Shown here: positions 1 through 6,784 of the stretch, piece by piece | Layout: each line of letters starts with the position of its first letter | How positions within the stretch are numbered: position 1 is the first letter of the stretch | NCBI GenBank assembly: GCA_019415645.1 | Contig: DXYV01000048.1 | Location: 1-20,854 of the forward strand | Direction: 5' to 3' | DNA length: 20,854 nt | Source of the DNA: Clostridiales bacterium | GTDB lineage: Bacteria; Bacillota; Clostridia; Oscillospirales; Oscillospiraceae | The notes under the pieces: generated by a model | Seen by the model: the letters and a program-made list of their open reading frames with translations, nothing else | What the model was told of the DNA's origin: nothing | Databases searched by the model: none | Made by a program: the position numbers and the translations under genes

Positions 1-118
1 GAAGTCGGTGCTGATTGCGATGAGGGTCCACCCGTTCCCATCCCGAACACGGCAGTTAAGCTCATCTGCGCCCACAATACTTGGCTGGTGACGGCCCGGG
101 AAGATAGGTAGTGCCGAC
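1..118 (+). rRNA. rrf: 5S ribosomal RNA
   Basis: The core carries the universal 5S sequence: CCGTTCCCATCCCGAACAC, then AGTTAAGC near 53-60. The terminal helix closes on itself, with GTCGGTGC near the 5' end pairing with GTGCCGAC at 111-118. The gene therefore looks essentially complete, although the first few bases lie at the window edge. A rho-independent terminator follows at once, which makes this the distal end of an rRNA operon whose 16S and 23S genes would lie to the left. Confidence 0.95.
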
Positions 119-123
119 ATAGA

Positions 124-158
124 AAGAACAATTCTCGTGAGAGAGTTGTTCTTTTTTT
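124..158 (+). terminator. rRNA operon terminator
   Basis: AGAACAATTCTC (125-136) pairs with GAGAGTTGTTCT (141-152) around a GTGA loop, followed by a run of seven T (152-158). It sits just after the 5S gene and isolates the rRNA operon from the downstream regulator gene. Confidence 0.92.
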
Positions 159-168
159 ATAAATGAAT

Positions 169-187
169 GTTGTAAGCCGAATACAAC
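169..187 (+). promoter_or_regulatory. candidate self-operator of the DtxR-like regulator
   Basis: This is a perfect inverted repeat, GTTGTA-N7-TACAAC, 19 bases overall. It covers the -35 element (170-175) and most of the spacer of the promoter for the downstream DtxR/MntR-type gene. DtxR-family operators are typically about 19-20 bp dyads overlapping promoters. The dyad and its position are seen; the binding protein is inferred. Confidence 0.5.
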
Positions 188-198
188 TGTGCTAAAAT
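170..198 (+). promoter_or_regulatory. promoter of the DtxR-like gene
   Basis: TTGTAA (170-175), a 17-base spacer, then TAAAAT (193-198). TG at 190-191 gives an extended -10. Transcription would start near 205, about 50 bases before the start codon. Confidence 0.7.
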
Positions 199-256
199 AA
201 AGTATCATGAAATTTATGCGGCGCAATGCCGGCAGTTCTGACTGAGGTGAACTACC

Positions 257-652
257 ATGATGAATATTCATGAGTCAGCAGAAAACTATCTGGAAGCGAT
301 TTTGGCGCTGGGTGAGGAGAAGGGCTCCGTGCGCTCCATTGACATCGCAAATCACCTGGAGTTTTCCAAGCCCAGCGTGAGCCGCGCAATGAGTTTGCTC
401 CGGGAAAACGGTTATGTGGTGATGGATTCAGACGGATTCTTGACGCTGACGGAGGCTGGACACCAAATCGCGGATCGAATCTATGAGCGGCATCAGCTGC
501 TGACCAAGTGGCTGACGGCTTTGGGCGTGGACCCCAAGGTGGCAGCAGAGGATGCGTGTAAGATCGAGCATGATTTGAGTGACGAATCCTTTACCAAGCT
601 GAAGGAGCATCTGCGGGCCAGTGGCCGCATAGATCTTCTGTCCACGGATTAA
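257..652 (+). CDS. DtxR/MntR-family metal-dependent transcriptional regulator
   Basis: A 131-aa cytoplasmic DNA-binding protein. In this family a bound divalent metal (Mn or Fe) drives dimerisation and repression of metal uptake genes. An N-terminal winged helix-turn-helix (about 5-65; SIDIANHLEFSKPSVSRAM) leads into the metal-binding dimerisation helices (about 66-125). There is no SH3-like third domain, so it is MntR-sized. Ligand positions compared with B. subtilis MntR: E13 (MntR E11), H79 (H77), E104 (E102) and H105 (H103) are kept. MntR D8 is replaced by N10 and MntR E99 by C101; a Cys at the latter place is DtxR/IdeR-like, so metal choice is unclear. GAGGTG at 244-249 supports ATG 257; ATG 260 is an alternative. 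The gene stands alone between two terminators and has a dyad over its own promoter, suggesting autoregulation. Confidence 0.88.
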   Translation: MMNIHESAENYLEAILALGEEKGSVRSIDIANHLEFSKPSVSRAMSLLRENGYVVMDSDGFLTLTEAGHQIADRIYERHQLLTKWLTALGVDPKVAAEDACKIEHDLSDESFTKLKEHLRASGRIDLLSTD

Positions 653-670
653 GATACAAGGAAAGAATCG

Positions 671-713
671 AAAAAGACGTCCGGCGAACTGAAATTCGCC
701 GGACATCTTTTTA
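671..713. terminator. bidirectional terminator between convergent genes
   Basis: GTCCGGCGAA (679-688) pairs with TTCGCCGGAC (695-704). An A-run lies on the left (671-675) and a T-run on the right (708-712), so the hairpin can end transcription from both the DtxR-like gene (plus) and the GNAT gene (minus). Confidence 0.88.
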
Positions 714-717
714 TGGG

Positions 718-1386
718 TCAGGAAGGAAGCATCTGAACTTCGTACCAGGAAGAAAGAAGCTCTTCCGCCCTAAAGCCTTCGCTGCGCAGCAGGGGAAAGG
801 CGTCGCTGTTAGTCGGAATGCGGGCGGTACAGCGATCCAACCCCTCTTCAGCCAACAGCGCCAATACGCGGCGCAGCAGCTCACGGCCCAGATTGTTTCC
901 ACGCCAACGCTCCAAAACAGCTAGAGCCGAGACTTCGGGCACGCCGCCCACTCGCTTACACTCATAAACACCGACTGGAGTCTCTCCCAGATAAGCAAGC
1001 CCGGAACGCCAATCTTCGCTGATCAGCCAGGAGAGGTCCGCAATCGTCTGCGAGGGGCGGTTGAGCACATGGATGACGCTTTCATTATAAATAGAGAGAA
1101 ATGTGGCGCCATCCGACCGGGTCAGGGGCCGAAGGCGAAGCCGATCCCCGCAGGGCGGAAGCTCCCGGAGAGAGCGGGAGAGACGCATGATGTCATAGGC
1201 GTGCCGAATGGCGATACCGTCCTGCTCACCTTCCGAGATAGGACCGCTGGCATAAATTTTGACCGCGCCCTTGCCGATCAGATCCTCCACGCCCTGGCGC
1301 AGAGCCGCAGAATCGTACAGAGTCAAAAAACCGACGCCCTTGGCGGGAATATCACCGGTTGCAGTAGCATAATAGCCGCTATTCAT
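718..1386 (-). CDS. GNAT-family N-acetyltransferase
   Basis: A protein of about 222 aa with a C-terminal GNAT domain (about 85-215): LRLRPLTRSD opens the fold, and the acetyl-CoA-binding stretch reads SALAVLERWRGNNLGRELL, matching the R/Q-x-x-G-x-G/A loop. The N-terminal 80 residues look like the degenerate C-terminal part of a second GNAT fold, as in tandem-GNAT proteins (inference). The substrate cannot be told. An ATG at 1422 would lengthen it to 234 aa but would overlap the upstream asparaginase by 35 bases. ATG 1386 lies one base past the asparaginase stop (TGATATG) and has AGAGG about 12 bases upstream, so I prefer it. It is translationally coupled to, and co-transcribed with, the asparaginase gene. 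Confidence 0.82.
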   Translation of the reverse strand: MNSGYYATATGDIPAKGVGFLTLYDSAALRQGVEDLIGKGAVKIYASGPISEGEQDGIAIRHAYDIMRLSRSLRELPPCGDRLRLRPLTRSDGATFLSIYNESVIHVLNRPSQTIADLSWLISEDWRSGLAYLGETPVGVYECKRVGGVPEVSALAVLERWRGNNLGRELLRRVLALLAEEGLDRCTARIPTNSDAFPLLRSEGFRAEELLSSWYEVQMLPS

Positions 1387-1387
1387 A

Positions 1388-2401
1388 TCAAACACGTCCT
1401 CTCGGTTCAATCGCGACCTCACCAGCCAGACTGGTGGAGAAATAGCGGGAAATTTCCGCCGGATCGGCGGTCTGGCCCAGGACCCACATCAGCTTGGTCA
1501 CCGCGGCCTCTGTGGTCATATCCCAGCCCTGAATGACACCCTGCTCCAGAGCCTTTTGCCCGGTTTGGTAGAGGGAAAAGTCGCTGCGCTCATAGAGACA
1601 TTGGCTGCACACGACGACCGTCATGCCGGCCTGCGCCGCCTTGCGCAATTTGGCGATCAGATCACGGCGGATGAAGTGCAGACCGCCGGCGCCAAAGGCC
1701 TCGATGACGATGCCGCGGTAGTGCATTTTGAGCAGCATGTCGAAAATCTCGGGATTAAGGCCGGGGGTCAGTTTGATGAGAAAAACCTCACGGCACAACT
1801 CGTCCCGCAGGGAACAGGGAGCGGCGGGCAGAGGCGGAATCGCGCTGGGGGACAGGACCAGACCGCTGCCGTTGACCTGAGCGACCACAGGCCAGTTTAC
1901 ACTCTCATAGGCGTCGAAGTCCGTGGTATGGGTCTTGACGGCCCGGCAGCCCAGAATCACCTTGCGGTTAAAGGCCAGAAAAACGCCGGGCGCGCCGCTG
2001 GAGGCCATGGCGAACGCGGTGCGCAGATTGTCCACGCCGTCGGTAAGCGGGTGCTCGATGGGAAGCTGGGCGCCCGTGAGCACCACAGGAATGGGAAGCC
2101 CCGGCAGCATAAAGGAGAGTACCGAGGCGGTATAGGCCATGGTATCGGTGCCGTGGCTGACAACAATGCCGTCAAAGTCGCCGCAGGCGGAGTAAATATG
2201 GCGGGCAATCAGCTGCCACTCCTCGGGTTGGATATTGGAGGAGTCCAAGTGCAGGATGTCACGGACAGTCAGATCGTAGTTGGCGGAAAAGCCAGACAGA
2301 TAGCTGGCCAGAAGCTGACCGCCCAGTTCTGGCGCAAGGCCCTCGGCCGTTGGGCGGGAGGCAATGGTGCCGCCGGTGGTCAGCAGAAGGATCTTTTTCA
2401 T
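1388..2401 (-). CDS. ansA: L-asparaginase (type I-like, cytoplasmic)
   Basis: A 337-aa protein expected to hydrolyse L-asparagine to aspartate and ammonia. The N-terminal TTGGTIAS (8-15) carries the nucleophile T12. SHGTDTMAYTAS supplies T85-D86, and VKTHTTDF holds the Lys equivalent to K162 of E. coli AnsB; LDSSN (52-56) is the substrate-binding Ser region. No signal peptide is present, which fits the cytoplasmic type. The start MKKILLL at 2401 has AGGAAGG nine bases upstream. The open frame continues to 2563, but a clear promoter lies inside that extension, so the longer form is rejected. First gene of a two-gene operon with the GNAT protein. The symbol ansA follows the type; it is not a proven orthology. 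Confidence 0.93.
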   Translation of the reverse strand: MKKILLLTTGGTIASRPTAEGLAPELGGQLLASYLSGFSANYDLTVRDILHLDSSNIQPEEWQLIARHIYSACGDFDGIVVSHGTDTMAYTASVLSFMLPGLPIPVVLTGAQLPIEHPLTDGVDNLRTAFAMASSGAPGVFLAFNRKVILGCRAVKTHTTDFDAYESVNWPVVAQVNGSGLVLSPSAIPPLPAAPCSLRDELCREVFLIKLTPGLNPEIFDMLLKMHYRGIVIEAFGAGGLHFIRRDLIAKLRKAAQAGMTVVVCSQCLYERSDFSLYQTGQKALEQGVIQGWDMTTEAAVTKLMWVLGQTADPAEISRYFSTSLAGEVAIEPRGRV

Positions 2402-2440
2402 GTAAGGCATCCTTCCTGTGTATACAGAATAGTTGGTTCC

Positions 2441-2469
2441 ATTATAAGATGCAGGACGAAATTTGGCAA
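2441..2469 (-). promoter_or_regulatory. promoter of the asparaginase-GNAT operon
   Basis: On the minus strand: TTGCCA (2464-2469), a 17-base spacer, and a perfect TATAAT (2441-2446). Transcription would start near 2434, giving a leader of about 33 bases before ATG 2401. It fixes the asparaginase start. Confidence 0.85.
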
Positions 2470-2540
2470 GGGGATTACAGGGAAAAGCGGGGAAACGGCG
2501 CTGTGGGAGCATAAAGCAGGGGAAGAAACTGACCCATGGG

Positions 2541-2579
2541 AAAAAAGTCCCGCGGCGGACCAAGCGGGCCCGCCGCGGG
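2541..2579 (-). terminator. terminator of the oxidoreductase gene
   Basis: On the minus strand CCCGCGGCGG (2570-2579) pairs with CCGCCGCGGG (2549-2558), followed by ACT and six T (2541-2546). It lies 33 bases after the oxidoreductase stop and upstream of the asparaginase promoter, so the two minus-strand units are separate. Confidence 0.92.
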
Positions 2580-2611
2580 GAATGATGCGAGGATTGTGAC
2601 GGTGTTCAGCC

Positions 2612-4603
2612 TCAGATCGAGACCGAGACCGCATAAGCGTTGCGGTTGGTGGTCTGAATAGTGCCGGGCTGCTTGCAGTCGCCGATCATGTAGAAGCGGG
2701 GCGCAGCGCCGTAGAAGGACAGCGCCTCGTCGGACTTGGCACGCATACCCACCGAGAGCACCACGGTGTCGGCAGGAAGGGTATGCTCCTGGCCGCCCTG
2801 ATCGGTGTAGACCAACTGACTGGCGGAGATCTCCTTCGCGGTAGCATTGAGCACATAGTGGAAGGAAGGAATCGCCTCCCAGGCAGCCTGGAACATGGAG
2901 CGGTAGTGGATGAAGGTGGTGTCTGCCGCCAGCTCGTCGCGCATCTCGATCACGGTGACGTCCCGACCCTGCTGGGCCAGGAACATGCCGGTCTCCACGC
3001 CGACTTCGCCGCCGCCGATGACGACTACGCGGGAGCCCACCTTCTCCGAGTGCATAATGGCCTCCGTCGCCACCATGACGTTGTCGCCTTCCACGCCAGG
3101 CAGCTTGGGCATGATGGGCTGAGCACCCACGGCGGCGATGACCACATCATAGCGATCCTGGATCATGTCGGGGGTGACGCGGGTGTTGAGCACTACGTTG
3201 ATGCCCTTCTTCTTTACCTGGAAGATCAGGTAGTTCTTATAGTCGCGGAGGGTCCACTTGAAGTCCACATAGTCCGCGTGGCGGATGGCGCCGCCCAGCT
3301 GGCTCTCCGCCTCAAAGATGGTGACCCGGTGGCCGCGGTCGGCCAGGAACAGCGCGGAGCGCATACCGCCCGGGCCGCCGCCGATGATGGCGATGTTCTT
3401 CTGCTCCTTCACGGGGGTGACCAGATAGCGGTCCACTTCCTCAAAGCCGAACTTCGGGTTCACGGAACAGACGGTGGTCAGGATATCCCGCTTGCCGCGG
3501 CCGTGGCATTTGTTGCAGCGCAGGCAGGGAACCAGATCCTCCTTGCGGCCCTCATAGAGCAGATCGCCATAGTTGGGGTTGGAGATCCAGGCCCGGGCCA
3601 TCGCCACCAGATCCAGCTTGCCCTCGGCGATGGCCTTGTCCGCCAGATCGGGATCAAAGAAGCCTCCCACGTTGCTGACCAGCATATCCAGACCGGCGGC
3701 CTTGATGCGGGCAGCCAGGTCCAGGAAGGGGGTGGGATTCAGCTCAAAGGGAATGGGGTGGTTGGGGTCGCCCTCAGCAGAGCGGACCTGGACAATATCC
3801 ACATAGGGCTCAGCCATTTTCAGGAACTCGATGCCCTCTTCCACGGTGTAGCCGCCCTCAGGCTCCTCGGCGGAGAACTGAATCTCCACCAGCATATCAT
3901 TGCCGGCGGCCTTTTTGACTTCTTGGAGCATCATCAGGGCGAAGCGGGCGCGGTTTTCCAGGCTGTCGCCGCCAAATTCATCGGTACGGCGGTTGCTCAG
4001 GGGAGAGAGCAGCTGACCGGGAATCTGGGCGCGATAACTCATATGGATGGTAACGGCGTCATAACCCAGCTTCTTGTAGAATGCCGTGCGCTGACCGTAG
4101 CTCTTGGCGATCTTCACCAGATCTTCGCGGCTGATTTCGTCTCCGGTCTCCTGGAGCATCATGGAGGTGGCGCCCAGGCCGAGGTCTACGGGCGGATTGG
4201 CGTCGATGATCTCCACGTTGCCGTTCTCGTCCTCGTAGCGGAACTTTTTGTTGGCCGAGAACAGAGAGCCGCTGACGATGCTGCCCACGGCGTGCATGGC
4301 CTCGATGAGCTCGACCATGTAGTTCTGGCACAGAGGGTCGCGCAGATCGAATTCGGGGAAGTGGGAGATGTCCAGGCTGTCGGGCAGGGGCGGCATGTCC
4401 AGATTGTCCTCAAAGCCCGCCAGTGTAACGAAGGCGGCGCCGGTGCGGGCACGGCCCAGGAAGTGGGCGATGGTGGCGTCGGCGGGATATTTCTCCGGCC
4501 CCTGGGAGAAGTGAGGCAGGGAGTTGGATGACTGCATCCGGTTTTTCAGGATGAATTTGCCCACTTTAATGGGAGAGAGCAGATGGGGGTATGAAACTGG
4601 CAT
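2612..4603 (-). CDS. NADH:flavin oxidoreductase, old-yellow-enzyme / 2,4-dienoyl-CoA-reductase type
   Basis: A 663-aa cytoplasmic multidomain ene-reductase. An FMN TIM barrel (about 6-350) is followed by a Cys cluster for one 4Fe-4S centre (C360, C363, C366, C379) and a pyridine-nucleotide/FAD module with GGGPGG (408-413) and a second dinucleotide site, GGGEVG (530-535). The family passes electrons from NAD(P)H through FAD, the cluster and FMN to a C=C bond. Homologues include FadH, BaiCD/BaiH, cinnamate reductase, bilirubin reductase and flavone reductase; the substrate here is not determined. The loop usually read as HGAHGYL is HMSYRAQ (187-193), one residue longer before LLSPLSNRRTDEFGG. 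The third cluster Cys is one residue nearer the second than in E. coli FadH. GGAGG nine bases upstream fixes ATG 4603. Its neighbour LysR is divergent and may regulate it. Confidence 0.9.
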   Translation of the reverse strand: MPVSYPHLLSPIKVGKFILKNRMQSSNSLPHFSQGPEKYPADATIAHFLGRARTGAAFVTLAGFEDNLDMPPLPDSLDISHFPEFDLRDPLCQNYMVELIEAMHAVGSIVSGSLFSANKKFRYEDENGNVEIIDANPPVDLGLGATSMMLQETGDEISREDLVKIAKSYGQRTAFYKKLGYDAVTIHMSYRAQIPGQLLSPLSNRRTDEFGGDSLENRARFALMMLQEVKKAAGNDMLVEIQFSAEEPEGGYTVEEGIEFLKMAEPYVDIVQVRSAEGDPNHPIPFELNPTPFLDLAARIKAAGLDMLVSNVGGFFDPDLADKAIAEGKLDLVAMARAWISNPNYGDLLYEGRKEDLVPCLRCNKCHGRGKRDILTTVCSVNPKFGFEEVDRYLVTPVKEQKNIAIIGGGPGGMRSALFLADRGHRVTIFEAESQLGGAIRHADYVDFKWTLRDYKNYLIFQVKKKGINVVLNTRVTPDMIQDRYDVVIAAVGAQPIMPKLPGVEGDNVMVATEAIMHSEKVGSRVVVIGGGEVGVETGMFLAQQGRDVTVIEMRDELAADTTFIHYRSMFQAAWEAIPSFHYVLNATAKEISASQLVYTDQGGQEHTLPADTVVLSVGMRAKSDEALSFYGAAPRFYMIGDCKQPGTIQTTNRNAYAVSVSI

Positions 4604-4648
4604 GATGATCTTCCTCCAAATAGTTGATTTGAACAGGTTCCAACAAAA

Positions 4649-4677
4649 ATTATGAGCCAGTTTTGGGGAAAAGGCAA
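4649..4677 (-). promoter_or_regulatory. promoter of the oxidoreductase gene
   Basis: On the minus strand: TTGCCT (4672-4677), a 17-base spacer, CATAAT (4649-4654). Transcription would start near 4642, about 38 bases before ATG 4603. An imperfect dyad (GAAC-N2-GTTC at 4631-4640, flanked by TTG and CAA at 4629-4643) covers the start site and could be a control site. Confidence 0.72.
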
Positions 4678-4706
4678 TTCTTGTTCCGTATAGGATGCGA
4701 AAATAT

Positions 4707-4735
4707 TTGAATAATGGCCGCCGGTTTGCTACAAT
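4707..4735 (+). promoter_or_regulatory. promoter of the LysR-dus-crp operon
   Basis: TTGAAT (4707-4712), a 17-base spacer, TACAAT (4730-4735). Transcription would start near 4742. It lies back to back with the oxidoreductase promoter, about 30 bases apart, so one LysR protein bound between them could act on both, as in typical LysR loci. Confidence 0.75.
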
Positions 4736-4754
4736 GACCATAATGCCAAACAGC

Positions 4755-4800
4755 CTGCGGCCTTATCCGGTTGGCGTGAGCCCCCCGCTAAGGGCCGCAG
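4755..4800 (+). promoter_or_regulatory. structured mRNA leader before the LysR gene
   Basis: CTGCGGCCTTA (4755-4765) pairs with TAAGGGCCGCAG (4789-4800) with one bulged G. A smaller GGC-GTGA-GCC hairpin sits in the loop (4773-4782). It lies in the expected leader, ten bases before the AAGGGG ribosome-binding site (4811-4816). There is no U-run, so it is not a standard terminator. It matched no riboswitch class I know; function unknown. Confidence 0.45.
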
Positions 4801-4823
4801 GATCGGGATAAAGGGGCGAAGAA

Positions 4824-5786
4824 ATGACTCTTTTACAGCTGGAATGTTTTTTGGAGGTCGCAAAGCACAACAGTTTTTCGCTGGCGGCGGCCAACCTGTA
4901 TTTGTCGCAGCCGACGCTGAGCCGCCAGATCCTCGCGCTGGAGGAGGAGCTGAACGCGGTTTTGTTCGTGCGGGCCAACAACACGGTGCGGCTGTCCGGA
5001 ATTGGGCAGCGGCTGTTTCCGAAAATCAAAGCCATGTACGCCGCATACCATACGGCCTCCGATGAACTGCGGGAGATCGTCAGCGGCTATGCGGGCCGCC
5101 TGCGAATCGGCGTACAGGCCGCGCAGAGCCCCACGCAGCCCTTTCGGGAGACCCTGCGGGGCATGCGCAGGGCCGCTCCGGCGGCCGAGCTGCTGCTCTG
5201 CCATCTGAAGCTGGAGGAGTCCTATACCGCCCTGATGGAGGAGAAGATCGACGCGCTTCTGTGCCCCAGTACGACCATTCCGCCCTCCGACAAGCTGGAG
5301 CGCCTGGAGTTGGAGCGGGAGCCCATGTGCCTGGCGGTCCCGGCGGACCATCCCAATGCGGGACTCCCGGAAATCGCTCACCAGGAGGTCAGCCGGTATT
5401 TTGGCGACGTTCCCTTCTGGGTCATGGACAGCGATGCCTTTGAAGCGCCGTTGAAGCCCAATTTGACGCAGGTCTTTGCGCCGCTGGAGCGGGAGACGCA
5501 GCCCCGGGAGCTGTCCGGGCCCTTTGCCAGCGTGGATGCGCTGGCGCTGATGGCGGACGCGGGCTTGGGAATGACCTGTGTGAATCAGCACTGCATTTTG
5601 CAGGAGAATCCGCGGGTCAGGCTGATTCCCCTGGTCACGCGGGAGGAGCATGGCACGCAGCCGGTGGAGGTCACGCTGTGTCTGTACTGGCTGAAGCGGA
5701 ACGGCAATCCCATGCTCCAGGAGTTTCTGACACAGCTGGCGAAAAAGCTGCGTTCAGAGCCGGAGCGCGGGGAGGAGACACCGTGA
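4824..5786 (+). CDS. LysR-family transcriptional regulator
   Basis: A 320-aa DNA-binding regulator. The N-terminal winged HTH (1-60) reads LLQLECFLEVAKHNSFSLAA then QPTLSRQILALEEEL, which is diagnostic of LysR proteins. The rest (about 90-300) fits the two-lobed effector-binding domain. The effector is not deducible. ATG 4824 has AAGGGG seven bases upstream. It is transcribed away from the oxidoreductase gene across a 220-base spacer holding both promoters, so that gene is the natural target candidate. Its stop overlaps the GTG start of the Dus gene (GTGA), so it is translationally coupled to it. Confidence 0.93.
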   Translation: MTLLQLECFLEVAKHNSFSLAAANLYLSQPTLSRQILALEEELNAVLFVRANNTVRLSGIGQRLFPKIKAMYAAYHTASDELREIVSGYAGRLRIGVQAAQSPTQPFRETLRGMRRAAPAAELLLCHLKLEESYTALMEEKIDALLCPSTTIPPSDKLERLELEREPMCLAVPADHPNAGLPEIAHQEVSRYFGDVPFWVMDSDAFEAPLKPNLTQVFAPLERETQPRELSGPFASVDALALMADAGLGMTCVNQHCILQENPRVRLIPLVTREEHGTQPVEVTLCLYWLKRNGNPMLQEFLTQLAKKLRSEPERGEETP

Positions 5787-6784
5787 GAAGTGAGATCTGC
5801 TATGCCTGCGCACCGCTGGAGGGCATTACCGGCTACCGGTTCCGAAACGCCCACCGGCGCTGGTTTGGCGGCGTGGACCGCTATTACGCGCCCTTCTTTT
5901 CGCCGGATCAGACCCACCGCCTTCCGCCGCGGGACCGGAGGGAGTTGTGCCCGGAGCACAATCCGGCGGGGGACACGGTGCCGCAGCTGTTGACCAGGTC
6001 GGCGGAGGATTTCCTCTGGGCGGCCAGGGTGCTGGAGGACATGGGGTACGGGGAGGTCAATCTGAATTTGGGCTGCCCCTCCGGGACGGTGACCGCCAAG
6101 GGCAAGGGCGCCGGCTTCCTCGCCCGGCCTGCGGAGCTGGAGCGGTTCCTGGATGAGATCTTTCCGGGGACCCGGCTGCGCATCTCCATCAAAACCCGGC
6201 TGGGGTATGCCGAGCCGGAGGAATTTGCGGCGCTTCTGGCGCTGTACAACCGCTATCCGGTGGCGGAGCTTATCGTGCATACGCGGGTCCGGTCGGATTT
6301 TTACCGGCTGCCCGCCCGGCCGGAGCTTCTGCCCGACATTCTGGCGCACAGCGCCGCTCCGGTGTGCTATAACGGCGACCTGTTCACCCAGGCGGACTGC
6401 CTGCGCCTGACCCGGAGCAATCCTGACCTGCGTGCCCTGATGCTGGGCCGGGGGCTTCTCTGTGACCCGGCGCTGGCCCGCAAGCTCCGGGGCGGCGCGG
6501 GCGCGGACAAGGACACGCTGCGGGCCTTCCTCGACGAGCTGTATCAGGGGTACTGCCAGGATTTCGGCAGCGCGCCCAATGCGGTGCGGCGGATGCAGGA
6601 GCTATGGACCTACCTGCTGTGCCTGTTTGAGGAGAGCGGGCGGCATAGAAAGCAGCTGCGGAAGGCGAAGCATGCCGCGGAGTATGAGGCGGCGGTGGCG
6701 GCGATTTTCCGGGAACTGGAGCTGCAGGCGCAGGGCACCGGAAGCAATGAAACACTGGGAGGACAAGCATGGAAAAGCAACTGA
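5783..6784 (+). CDS. tRNA-dihydrouridine synthase family protein
   Basis: A 333-aa FMN TIM-barrel enzyme expected to reduce uridine to dihydrouridine in tRNA D-arms. APLEGITGYRFR opens the barrel; NLGCPSGTVTAKGKGAGFL holds the catalytic Cys of the NxGCP motif. SIKTRLG and LIVHTRVRSDFY give the FMN-phosphate and RNA-facing Lys/His positions, and CYNGDLF and MLGRGLLCDP follow as usual. It resembles the compact Clostridia Dus group rather than clear DusA, B or C, so no symbol is given. The frame is open back to 5678, but GTG 5783 has GGAGGAG five bases upstream and begins right at the LysR stop, so it is chosen. Its last 16 bases overlap the next gene. Confidence 0.9.
   Translation: MRSEICYACAPLEGITGYRFRNAHRRWFGGVDRYYAPFFSPDQTHRLPPRDRRELCPEHNPAGDTVPQLLTRSAEDFLWAARVLEDMGYGEVNLNLGCPSGTVTAKGKGAGFLARPAELERFLDEIFPGTRLRISIKTRLGYAEPEEFAALLALYNRYPVAELIVHTRVRSDFYRLPARPELLPDILAHSAAPVCYNGDLFTQADCLRLTRSNPDLRALMLGRGLLCDPALARKLRGGAGADKDTLRAFLDELYQGYCQDFGSAPNAVRRMQELWTYLLCLFEESGRHRKQLRKAKHAAEYEAAVAAIFRELELQAQGTGSNETLGGQAWKSN

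Noticed and set aside
2402..2563. N-terminal extension making the asparaginase 391 aa
   Set aside because: It contains a strong promoter (2441-2469) and overlaps the upstream terminator, while AGGAAGG fits ATG 2401 and the family begins at MKKILLLTTGG.
1556..2599. 347-aa open frame on the plus strand
   Set aside because: Antisense to the asparaginase gene with typical shadow composition.
2783..4531. 582-aa open frame on the plus strand
   Set aside because: It is antisense to the oxidoreductase, with His/Ala/Gly/Leu-rich composition typical of G+C-rich shadow frames and no motif.
4604..4741. N-terminal extension making the oxidoreductase 709 aa
   Set aside because: It covers the gene's own promoter (4649-4677). 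The family starts near MPVSYPHLLSP, and GGAGG lies before ATG 4603.
4755..4800. Riboswitch call for the LysR leader
   Set aside because: The stem is real, but no conserved core of a known class could be recognised, so it is reported only as a structured leader.
5678..5782. ATG start giving a 368-aa Dus protein
   Set aside because: It would overlap the LysR gene by over 100 bases with non-family residues; GTG 5783 has an ideal ribosome-binding site and sits at the LysR stop.
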